Assembly (NCBI GenBank): GCA_036245805.1
Contig: BTRK01000005.1
Coordinates: forward strand, 28,067,469 to 28,131,468
Length of the DNA: 64,000 bases
Reading direction: 5' to 3'
Source of the DNA: Pristionchus mayeri
Lineage: Eukaryota > Nematoda > Chromadorea > Rhabditida > Neodiplogasteridae
Shown: one piece after another, positions 48,501 to 60,200 of the stretch
How positions within the stretch are numbered: the stretch's first letter is position 1
Layout: each line of letters opens with the position of its first letter
The notes under the pieces: generated by a model
Database searches by the model: none
Told to the model about the DNA's origin: nothing
Seen by the model: only the letters and a program-made list of their open reading frames with translations
Program-made: the position numbers and the translations under genes

Positions 48501-51500
48501 GTACCTCATCAGAGTACAGTCGGAAGCAGAATCCCGGACGACAGCGACCCGCGCGACCTGAGAAGAACAGTTGCACACTGACCATGCCAGTCGCTTGTCT
48601 GGCCCTTCTCACTACCCCCCTCCCCCTCCCTGTCAACTGACCCCTCCTCTGCTCCGCATTGCTCTTCGCGATCCATACACACTTGAGTTGGGAGATGCGA
48701 GAGGCGTGGTCGTACGTCTTCTCTTTCGCCTGCACCAATTGATTAGTTTAGACCAGACAGAAGAACCCAGATTGGAATGCAGTGACAGTTCACCAACAAT
48801 TGTGCACCGTGCACGACACGCAGTGCCCTGGTAGATTCGTTGGAAAACATATTTTCCTTTCCACCCCCTTCCAACCTTTCCACAGTCGATGACGAAGACG
48901 ACGTCATCGATGGTGAGAGACGCCTCGGCGATGTTCGTAGACAGGATCTCAACAAGATTCATTATTAAGTTCTTTAATTAGACAGAAACTGAAATTCCAA
49001 TCGCCAAGTCAAGTATATCTGCACGATTAGTAGTATGATAGAAGAAGAAGGTGGCTGACCACTTTCCGTTCTCCCTGTCTCGTCGGCTCGAACACTCGTT
49101 GCTGGTCGTTCGAATTGAGTTGCGAGTGGAGGAGACAGAGGGCGGGACGCAGCCCGTCGTACCGGTCGTACGCTATCTAAAGAAGAATGGATGGAGAAGG
49201 GGAGGAATGAGAACGGACCTTATCCTTGAGTGCTTGGATGTCCTCGTATCCAGGGAGGAAAACCAGGATTGCCCCTGCAATTACACACTCCATCATTGTT
49301 CATTGACAACTCAATGAGTCACTGGAACGGTTTGAATAACTATCTCTAACCGTGAATGATATCTACGCGACAATGTTCCGTGAACTACCGTAACCTTGAT
49401 CCTCACCGGGAATGGGGCTGTCCATGAGGTACTTCACGGTTACGTGTGCCAGTTCCACGTCCACCGACTCATCCCACTGCGCTCCTCCCATCGATCGATA
49501 GAACTGAAAGAAGAGGGTGATAACTGGATGGTGGGGGGGGGGGGGGGGGGGAGGGTGAGTGACCTGAGTGAATGTCTTTCTGTCGAGGATTGGCTGCACC
49601 GAGTAGAGAGCATCCAATGCCTGCTCGCAGAAGATGGGAGGACGATTGGGAATGAAGTGCTGAAGAAGACTCTTACTCCAGCAACAGCCACGATACATCA
49701 TTCAGATATCTCAAAGTAGAGGGAACACTCACTTTGATGTGGTTGGCCATCGAGTTACGCGCATTCTCCTCCTCTCGAAGACCCATCTGAAAACAATCTA
49801 CTTTAATCAATAACAACCTGCGAAATTAACCTTGAACCCAAATTATGAGTTAGTACATAAATGGTGAATAGCTCACCCCGTACTGGTCTGCATCGTTGAG
49901 GGATGCTGCAGCACTGGTCGATCGATGGATGTACGAAGAGGCGTGAGTGGAGACACCCGTCATGGAAGGACCACCGTTCATACCTCAAACAAGTACATCC
50001 ACTAGAATTCGCCTGCAGACCGTCCATGATATTGGTACAGTGTGCAACGCGTGATGAACAATAAGGATAATATCTAAGAAAAACGTCGATTCACTGCGAA
50101 GACTTGTGTCAGTGATTTAAAGTGAGATAGTATAGCAGTCTGTCTCACCTGGCTGCACGAAGTACCCGCTGTTGGCACCGGCCCCTCCATCGGGCACGTA
50201 GAACATCGGCTGCTGAGGGGGCTGCGACGGCTGCAGCTGCTGCAATGAAAAGCATTGCATCTGCCAGATGATCCCCCATTGGATCACATCAATTGCTAAT
50301 TGGGGATAAATAAAAACAACAAATCATCACTGAGGTAGGATTATACACAAATAACTCCACATACCCACACACAAAACAGAAAATAATGACGAAACGAATT
50401 AATATTTAACGGATACGCGTAACAAACAATTAATCCCTTTCAACGGCAGACCTGTTGTGGCCACTGCGGCTGAGACTGATGCATCTGCATGTTCGGCTGA
50501 GACTGATACTGCAAAGTGCAACCAGAGGTGATGGGGGATTGAACAAGCTCTCAATGTATACTACTAGAATAAGCGCTGTGGTGTATCTTCATAACAAGAA
50601 TAACAGCACCTGGTAGTGGTGCATTCCATGCCCAGCTGCTCCCGTGGGATGGTAATGGGGCTGCTGCATCGACTGCATCCCGTACATCTGAGGCTGCCCG
50701 AAGCCACCTCACAATGATCGTTTACATTTAGATTTTTGGAAAATCAGCGACTTCTTACTTAAACTTTCCTATCAAGCAACACATGAATTATTTTCGACTA
50801 AGACCCAAGGGAATTTAATGATTAATGAGTGAATCATTGTCTTATCACCCCCCCCCCCTCACCTCCGTATCCATTCCCTCCCTGGTAATTCTGTTGCATT
50901 GGCTGCATCACTCCCCCTGCAGTTCCTCCTCGTCCGAATCCACTCTGTCCTCCTCCGTATCCTCCCCCTGGTGGGCACTGCTGACTACCGTATCCCCCGT
51001 ACAGCTGCTGATTCGCTTGCACTGCAAAACATCCATTGAATCATCGCATCGAATTTACCCAATCAAATCGTACTTTCTAACATAATATTTTAATCAAAAT
51101 CAAGATTATTAATAAATCGTTTTCCCGATTAATTCTTCGAATGAACCAACTGGTCATGCTCCGATCGTCCTCGTCCATCGGCAGATCGACCACATCCGAC
51201 GAAGTATTCGCGTAGCCAGAAGGACTGTCCCAACCTACAATGAAATACCCCCTGGCAAAGCAGTGCTGCTAGTGAACAGTGGTCGATTTGATCTAGTCCA
51301 TTGGTTCCCCTTCAACTCCCCCCCCCCCCATCACTCCTTGACTCATCACTGACTCAGCTGTGCTCCGTATCCTCCTGCTCCTCCACTGCCTGGCTGCATC
51401 TGCTGCATGTTGTTGTATTGAGGCTGCTGCAAACATGTTTGAAATTTTAGCATATCTTGCAATTGTAATACTTTTGCAATCACAGAATTAATATTCTTTT

Positions 51501-54500
51501 CACCAAGCCTACAGAGGATGCAACAGTCCCCACCTGTGCATACTGCGACTGAGGTGGAGCGTAGTTCCCGCCCATGGAGGAGCATCGATGCATCTTGTTA
51601 TTGGCTGAGGATGGCGTCCCGAAGCCTTGCTGCAGAGGTTGCTGAGGAGAGGAAGCCAACGGATTCGGAGCGTTGCCACTCGCGCTGCAAAACGGGAGTT
51701 CACGATCAAAACAATTTAGTAGTTATTTTTCAGCACACGAACGTTCAGGATCCCGAACTAAAAAGAGAACACGTCGAATGGATAATTCATATATCTCGCA
51801 ATGGAAGCTACGATGGAAGTGCCCACCTGACTAGTTTCTGAGCCAGATTGAGGTAGGTGTTTGACTGGCTGTCGTTGGCATTGCCCTGACTGGCCGAGGC
51901 CCCCGCCCCATTCCCCCCGAAGGAGAGATTGGCGGCCGATTGGACTGCACGCACTCCTGCTGCTGTCGATTGAGGAGAGACGAAGGAGTTGGAGGGAGTC
52001 AGAGGAGGCTTGTGGTACGAGTGAGAAGACTGCGGATGCATCTGCAATGGGCACAGAATCAATACAGTCCAAGATCTACCTACTTATATGTCCAAGCATG
52101 ATTATTCTCTTCACGAAAAAGCAGTAGCAATCAAACACTACATGCTTAAAATATTAATTAATTATGGATGATTTTACAATAACCTCAATTGATAATATAA
52201 ATGGAAAAAGTGACTCACGTTGGCGTCGCTGTTGTTCCAGTTGGTGGCGGATGCGAAGGAGTCCCTCCCTCCCCAAGTGCCCATCGAGAAACTGCAATGA
52301 CATCATTGAGAAGCAGTCGAAACGAGAAAAATGAAATCACACCACTGATTTATTTCATATATTATTTTTGCACGGTTTCCATATTCCAAAAATACACGCA
52401 ATACCTGTTGGAGTGGTTGTTTCCTCCGAATCCACTGGTCGGCCCTCCATTGAATCCCCCTCCGAATCCATTGCTGAACGAAACGAGACCTCCGTAGATC
52501 GACTCTGCAACAATCTCGTTTGGTGAGTGCACGTTACACTTTTTTTTTATAATTTCTGCATTAATTTATGTAAATATATGCACCAGGAGGAGTGTATGCA
52601 GTGAGCGCCATGACGTCAGCCAGATGGAAATTAGTCACAGGGTAGAGACGAGAGGGGACTGGAAGGGAGCTCATTTAGCAAGTCAATCAGGATGGAGCCT
52701 GGTCTCACGACACCTCCTTATGGGCCATAACAGAGGGAGCAGATATAATCAGAATGTGGTAAACTTGAATGGTACAACTGCACTCACTGTCGACATGGGC
52801 GATGTTGAACTCCTTGAAGTAGTTGAGGAACATCTCCAGATTGCCCTCCATCGTCGCCGACATCAGAATCACCTCCAATTAGTCATCAATTAGATACTGT
52901 AGCGCAGGTTATCGATCATCTTGCATCGTCCCCCCTACCGTACCTTGAGGTCGTTTCTCCTCCTGAGTGCCTGTTTCAGGGCGATGAGGAGGTAGTCAGT
53001 GTTCTGCTCACGCTCGTGCACCTCATCCTGGAATATATCACTGTCATAAGCATATATTACTTTTCCTCGAATCTTGCATAGTTTCAGTACCTTTTCAGTA
53101 CACGCTTTTTGCATAAATAAGTAGCTTCAGGACTGCACCACACCGTCCTCCCTCTCTTCCTCTCCCACTCACCAATATGATATGGGTGCAATCTCTGGCC
53201 AATTCGTCAGCTGTCAGCATCCTCAGCAGAACTCCACTCGTGCAATAGGTGAGCACCGTGATGGGAGAGGTCCTGCCAGAGGGAAAGAATGAGAGAAGCA
53301 ACAAAATAGTACTGGTGCGATATACAGGATATAGGAAGGAAGGCTAATGTTCCAGTCTTGCCATCTTGATCAGCACCAAGAGAAAGGCTATTCGTAATTG
53401 GACGATCAGAGGTATTGGAGAAGAAATGACGAGGTCGTCTCACTTCTGCTCCAGTCTGATGTGATATCCTACAGTCTGTCCCACTTGCTCCTTCCTCTCC
53501 ATCGCCACTCGCTGAGCCACCGCTGCAAGACAACCATTAGTATATTTCACTTTTGCGAATTTATTGAAGATGGAACAGATTATCCATATTCTTATAATAC
53601 ATATCCTGCTCAATGAACAGTATGTCTATTAGGTAAGTTGAGATAATTGGTGAAGGTCCTTCTCATCAAGCAGTAGAAAGAGAACTAACATATCGCTGGC
53701 AGTCTTCTCGGCTGCGTCACGATTATCCGAATTGGCTTGTTCAATTCACAAGCGCGTTCCAGCAGGAATTGAGGCACCTGTACGATCAATCATTCGTTAT
53801 AAGGAAAAAAAAACAATGACCATGGAATCTTTTCACTATCTCTTCTAAATCTCCTCACCTGCGTGGTCTTTCCACATCCAGTTCCTCCCGTGATCAGAGT
53901 CACCTGCAAATTATTGATTTTATAATTCAACAAGGCTTGTTAGTGTTGGTCATCTGAGTGCTCCATCAATCAACTGAATGTGTATGACTCGCCCTGTTCT
54001 TCTCGATCTTCTCGATCACATTCATCCTCGCATGGAAGGCGGGTAGTTCGTGGCGAGTGCGAGTCACTTCTGCAGTCGGAGTTGCCACTGGAGGAACCTG
54101 CAGACGAGAACCCTTGATGCCAATTACCGCTCCATTCTCACTCAAAAGATCAAAGATCATACTTGGGGCTCAGATCGAGGAGCAGCGAACTTCTTACTCT
54201 CGTGTATCTTGCCACGATCTGCAATGATGAGCAAACAATTATTGAGAAGAGAGAAAGAAAGATGAATGGGAATGGTTCTGATCTAACATGACTTCGTTAC
54301 CGTACCCTCTTTCGACACGGTGACATGGTCTTCGATATCTTCTTCGCTGATCGGGTGCTCTCGGATGAAGGCTACGATGGCTTCTGCAGAGATTATTTCA
54401 GAACACCATGAGAATATTGCAAGATTCACCGCAATTAATATCACACAAAAAACGTAGCATGTAAAATGCCTTCGAACGCACCCCCTCTAAATTTTCGGCA

Positions 54501-56587
54501 AGAATTTTTTCCAATTACCTATTTTAAGCAGAGATATGGCTGTGATCGCAAGATAAGGAATGATCACCGTGCAGTGACTACTCAAGTGTATTCTCGAAGA
54601 GTTCGTGCAAATAACACTACATCATACGATATTTCCATTTTGTCTCATCTCCATCCCCAGTCCTTCCTCTTTCTCCCTCGCACAATCCTGGTTGTCATAG
54701 ACTCCAATCAGACTGAGGGGAGGGAATGGGGGGGGGGGGGGTAGAGGGAGGATGAGCAGACGGGACGAGGGAAGGGGACCTCGTTATAATGAGCAACCCC
54801 CAGCTCTATAGCCAGTCCTTTCTCAAATCCAATTATTATGTGGGATCAGTCGAGCAATATTGAAATGAGGCTATCTCTGTTACCCTGATATAAAACGCGC
54901 AGTTTTTCTTCAAAGATCAAAGATCACTGACTCTTCTGTTCGTGGGTGAGACTGACGGGTTCACTCTCACTGCAGAGGGAGGCAGCCTGCATGGTTGCAG
55001 CCGGACGACGAGAGATCACGCAGTGACGAGACGACCCCTCCCTCAAACAACAACGATTTAAAAATATATTAATTACTTTAAAAAACACCTTTCCTCGCAC
55101 AATATACTGCGTGTTAATCACAACACGAAAGAGTAATGGTGAAGAAGGAATGCAATGCTGCGCAAGATCAGATAGCGAATTGAGTTTCCGACGAGAGCTC
55201 GTGACTCCTCCCTCTCTTCCCTCACCTACCAGACAATTGCAATTATTGAATGAGTGCGCGCACTCTTAATTAGGAATATAAATGTTTCAGCAGGATTGGA
55301 CTATCAATGGGAAAAGTAACTATAGTGTATACATGGAAAATAGAAGGGGCAAGCGCCGCTGTTAATCTAGAATATTCGTGTAAAACAAACATGGCTTTTC
55401 CCTTGGCCTCTTTTTAGCCCTCCGGACCTGCACCTATTGCCTTTCTTGCCTCTACTTACAGCCCTTTTTCACCCTTACGATTTCTCCCCATTTCCCCTTT
55501 GCCTGCCCATAAATTTCCCTTCTCTCGCTATCCCTCTCCTCTTTATGCGCACTATTAGTACAACTATGCAGCGAGAGGCGGGAAAAGGAGAGAAACAGAA
55601 GAAAGAACAGATCGATCAGTCGTCTCGGATACGCTCTTCTCCATCTACAAAATAGAGTGCGTATGCAAAGATCGGGAAATGGTCGGGAGAGAGGAGAGTT
55701 CGTCTCTCGAATCCGAGTATGAATTGAGGATGAGATCAGAGGAGGAATGTCTCTCCCACACGAATACTCGCCAAACGGGGAAAGAGGGGAGGGGGCAGGG
55801 AAGGGTAGCTGCTGACTAGTACAATCTAGTACAATTCTCCGACCTCTCTTCCATTCCCGTTCCTCTTATACACAACCCCTAATCTGGGCATCCCATTATT
55901 CGAGCGGGAGAAGAAGAAAGAGGCTTGAAATTCGATAGGTGGGAGAGGCTTTCGCAACGCAACAAATCATACTAAACACCACTTGGCTTTTCTTCTTAAC
56001 CTACCCTGAACTCTTCGAGATGACCCTCAGACGATTGGCCATGTCATGCACTGCTTTACGCTGTGCCCGATCCATCGGCTCGAAGGCCAATCCTGAAAAG
56101 ACACAAGTATTTAATAGTCATTCAGAGTAAATGAGTATATTCGATCATTTAAAAAACACACCGGAACAATTTGAGTGTACATAGCAAATTTTCACATGCC
56201 AAAATCAAAACATGCAAGTTGCAAGCAAAGAGCCAAGGAATGTAATGAGTCATCCATTGAGAGATTGTGTGGAAATATAAACAACAAAAAATCTGTTGCT
56301 CACTATCAGTTGGTCCGACTTTGAATTCGTCGATCCGCTTTCGAATCGTGTCGTAGAAGGACTTGGGAATCGACGAAGATGAGCTACCGTCATCCTGGAA
56401 GATCCGTGGTCTTTCAGGAAATATATTAAAAAGAAATCGAAAAAAATAACCACGATGAATACTAAATATGAAATCCCCTGCGGGAAGCACTGAAACATAT
56501 TTAAGCTCAATTAAGTTGTCAAAAGCGAGTGCAAGGACTAACGTTCTTAGACGGGCCGCTTCGGCGGCCCTGATATCCACCCGGCAT
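39508..56587 (-). CDS. YTHDC2-like R3H/DEAH-box RNA helicase with Q/G/N-rich insertion
   Basis: The protein starts MPGGYQGRRSGPSKN at 56587. An R3H domain follows over two exons (RKRIDEFKV at about 56330; RLAFEPMDRAQRKAVHDMAN at about 56060). RecA domain 1 has GGTGCGKTTQ (about 53880), IVTQPRR, DEVHER (about 53020) and LMSATMEGN (about 52860). A long low-complexity block rich in Q, G, N, S and P fills exons at 49870-52500. RecA domain 2 has ILVFLPGYEDI (about 49250), STNIAEASLTIDDVVFVID (about 48920) and GRAGRCRPGFCF (about 48545). HA2 (45100-48370) and OB-fold (43660-44340) exons follow, including ATAIPSVTIFLFAGPIRLS. The C-terminal exons are R/Q/G-rich, ending RIEAARPRGSHLVF at a TAG at 39508. 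Domain order matches YTHDC2, a meiotic RNA helicase. The low-complexity block sits where YTHDC2 carries ankyrin repeats. I see no YTH domain. Whether all Gly/Arg-rich 3' exons belong to this gene is inferred. Confidence 0.87.
40502..41174. mobile_element. Foldback element in a helicase intron (TA-flanked)
   Basis: Inverted arms of about 270 bp occupy 40502-40770 and 40910-41174. The outer ends are TGACGCCGTATT and its inverse, with TA on both sides. Matching inner words include ATTTGATCGATCTCGAGC / GCTCGAGATCGATCAAAT. No transposase is present. It lies between 3' exons of the YTHDC2-like gene. The short ORFs over it (40694-40930, 41065-41322) are chance. Confidence 0.85.
45973..46996. mobile_element. 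Nested TA-flanked foldback element
   Basis: The ends are TGACGGCGGTCGCGTAAGAA and its inverse, TTCTTACGCGACCGCCGTCA, bounded by TA at 45971-45972 and 46997-46998. The arms of about 390 bp include TTCCTCAAACGGTTGCCGAG on the right. The terminal ~25 bp and the next ~90 bp clearly resemble the element in Drosha intron 1 (CGCGTAAGA(G/A)TCGA, then a CTGATnA..CGTGGTCA segment), so both belong to one family. It interrupts the larger foldback at 45632-47900. Confidence 0.85.
47013..47555. repeat. Long palindrome adjoining the nested foldback
   Basis: The left arm starts with TTATCAGAATCGTAATCTGC. The right arm ends with ATTACGATTCTGATAAG. The two arms match over about 250 bp each, including AAAAAGCGATGAATACTA / TAGTATTCATCGCTTTTT. 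The arms meet near 47280-47300. It may be another member of the foldback class or the original core of the outer element. Confidence 0.75.
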
Positions 56588-57270
56588 CTGAACGGGATGC
56601 CCAACTCGAGAGGATGATGATAATCTACTCGAGTTTACAAAGCACGCAACGGGCCTGAAACGAGCACTGCAATTGAGTGGCGAAACTGACCAAAACTAAA
56701 GTTACAACAACACATGAAATTAGTACTATTTGGAAAATTATAGTTCAGTACAGGTGCTAAAACGTGCCTCACTGTTTTCACATATTTTTTGAGAAAGATG
56801 GATATGAGAAAAGCAACAACGAAACAAGGCAAATCGATGGTAAATTTTCGAAGTTCAAGATTTTTCTGATCCGGTTATATTTTTTACGCCCAACTACAGT
56901 CTACACCTAGAAGACAATCCAATCATAAAATGAACTTATTTAATTTGTTTTTAATTTTTATTATTTCTATTAACATTCCTGACATATTCCGCTAGTTTAA
57001 TTGTGTGCGTCGTGTATATCAAAATATAGCATGCTGAATATTTCACAGCTTACAGTTCTGTACAGCACCAAGTACATTATACCGTAATCCATTGCAGATG
57101 AAACTCAGCTCATTTATCGAAAACATCAGCCATTCGACACTTAATGAGTGAGAAAACAAACATTTCTAACTAATAGTAACTCGTGATAAAAGCGTGGAAT
57201 GTGATTGAGATCAAAAGGCAACAACATTATGAATACAACTCCTAGTAACATCATAGTTGAGACTGATCAT

Positions 57271-60200
57271 TCACATCTCCAGATCATAAGTGAACTCGTG
57301 CTGGGAATTTCCTTCGTTGTCGATCACTTTCATCTGCAAAATAGTTGTTCTTCCTTAGATTTCACAAATAATATTCCTCTATAGCTTTGTCTGACTGAAA
57401 TGTGATGCTATAACTATGTCGTTTCCAGGCCACAACGAGCATCTTCACCAATTGCAACATTCTATGATTATCTCAATCACTCTCATAACAAGTATCCCAG
57501 TTCTCACCTGATGCACGGTCATCTGGGGGCAGATGAGGAAGGTTCTCTCGACGAGGACGTCCACCACTCGATAGCACGCATCCACACTCACCGATGACGT
57601 CACTTCGACGAGGACGGACGACGTCGACGAAGAGATCTGCAAAGGATGGCTTCCTTCCGTCTTCTATCAGGTTGGTCGGAAAGTCTTTGTCACTGGTTTT
57701 GTCTTAACACTGCTCGTCGCAAGTGCACTTTGGCGTTCCCTCGCTCCTAGTGAATAACAATCAGTGAAGGGTCTTTATAGTTAACGACTCCCCATTCCCT
57801 TCGCTTCAGTCATGCTCTAGTAGAGTAACGATGTATGTTCATAGTACCATCCACATCCGCCATGTTATAGTTTACCTCTGTCTATCCTACACCACGATGA
57901 AGGATTCGGAGAATCCTACTGAAGAATCTTATGGCACACATGTCCCCTCTACAACACCATAAGGAATTGTTTCCATCTCTTAGAAGAAGACGAATTTTCC
58001 CTCAATGATCAGGTCGATCTAGAAGACCTGGTGAATTGGATTTGGAGACGTTGAAGAAAGGGGTGGAAAGAGACCCTTTTCAAACCGTCCGTGAAATAGT
58101 CATCACACTTCGAGCCCATCATAGCACTGTCAAAGAAATCTTGAGATTTCTTGGAATGAGGAAATTTATCGGTCGATTCATATCTCATGATCTGAGCCAA
58201 GCCAACCATGGCCATCGAGTCGATGATTCCATTACTCTCCTCATTCTCCGAGGCGGAGATCGATGGTTGGAACGGCTCATAACGGGGAATGAGATGCGGG
58301 TCCTCTAAGATAACAACCACATGAGAGCCAAGCGGGTTGGAAAATGAGAGGCTCCACAGCGTGTCCCCAAATTTGACCTGCACCCCAAGAAAAACGTGCT
58401 GTCAATGTGGTGGGGAGTGGATGGCGTGATCTACTCGGAGCTATTACCTGAGGGAATGCTAATCACCGGGGTCAAGTACGTCACACACCTACATAATTTG
58501 AATTTGGAAGTCGATCGTTCAAGGCTGAATGATAAGAAAGTGTACATTCAACAAAATGACCCCCGTCACCAGGTCTCCAATCAAGTCAAGCAGGAACTAG
58601 GTGGATAGGGATGGATGGTTCTCCCTCACCCCCCGTATTCTCCTGACATGGCTCCGACCGATTACTGGCTTTTCGCAGACCCGACCCATGCCGTTCGAGA
58701 TAGGGTCTGCAATTCCCGTGGAAATCGTTCTGAAAGAGCCCATTGAAAAGTTCCGTGCAGGATACGCGACCGTTTTGGCAACTTGCCAAGTGACCTATTT
58801 TTGGACCATTGTGATTTTGTGCTTTCTCAGCGATTTTTTAAATAATAACGGCATTTTTGCTATTTAATTGTCGTGTAAATTGTTTTCATTGCTTGATTGG
58901 TAGCGGCGCCGCTATAGATTCCCTAGCTGATGGAACCATTATACGCGGCGGATTACCATTCTAAGCAGTCCACTCACTCTCTTCCCCTTTTTTTGAATTT
59001 CTTGTTCAGTTTTTCGTAGTATATTAACGATATTTCGCCATAAACATATTTTAAATAATTACAGCACGGCCGTAGACGTAGAGGGAATCGCTCGACGTCG
59101 CTTCGCCACTCGCCGAATATCGAGGTAATAGTTTTTTTCACTCCAAGATAACAAATGGCTGTTGTTACAAATTTATTGCTCAATATTTAATTTTAATTGC
59201 TAGTTTCTACTCTTAAGAGTGTGATAACAAGCAATCAGTGCGATGTGGGGTAATCGAAATGTTACTGTGCGCGTAATTCGGGAGGACTTATGCCAAAAAT
59301 GCCCCGTGTTGGAACGGAAATTGGCGGAATCCAAGGATCAGATTGTAGCTATACGGGAATTACTTGAGATCTGATTGAGTTAGTTTGTATTTAAGACACT
59401 GAATTGATCTGGTCCGATGAATTGATCATTTCACCATTCCCAAGCTCAGCTCGATTCTCTCTTGAGAGGCGTGATATGTTCGACGATTTTTTTAGTTGCA
59501 GGATTTCAGTTTCTTATAACAACTATACTTTTTTCAGATCAGTCAGTTCAAGTATAAGGAGCTAGCGACCGAGTTGGATCTGGAGGAGGCAAGGAGGATC
59601 AAGCGCGAAGCCAAGCCGGTACGCCTGCAGTAGTAGGATCCGTCATTACTTGTCTCCACTAATAGACCTTACATGATTCATCTTTATACCTGTGAAATTT
59701 TAAAGAAATTGTCCTGCCATGTCCTATCTTGTCAATGTTTGTTCAATTATCCCGTGTAATCAACAGAGTTTGTTCATATATGATACTGTAATAAATCTTT
59801 TGACGATGTCATTCCATTGAGAAACATTTTTCCATGTATCACAAAGCTGGAAAGAGAAAGGAACAAGAATTTTTATTTTAATTCGAAAAAATGATACACC
59901 TGACGAATTTTGCAAAAGATGCGCAGAGAGGGGGTTCGAACTCGCGGTGATCGAGGGGAAGGTTGTGCGCGCCTCTACCCACTGAGCCATTCGAGTTCCT
60001 CTCTTCCTCTGCGCTCTCTTTTCTCGTTCCCCCCTCGTAGAACGCAGTGAAATCTCGATGCAGCACTCAAGCAATACTTTGCCTCGCGCTCAGATGGGTT
60101 CTACAGGGAGGGATTTCATAAGTTGAAGGAACGTTGGGCACATATTGTCAATAATTATGACAAGTATTATTGAACTCATGATATTGTTTCCTCAAAGAAA

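Noticed and set aside
58036..58867. Working mariner transposase
   Set aside because: It is spread over different frames with stops between, and its C-terminus is displaced to about 60090 by inserted DNA.
59925..60000. tRNA gene on the minus strand
   Set aside because: A and B boxes are present, but the ends do not form an acceptor stem and a SINE body follows. It is called as a SINE.
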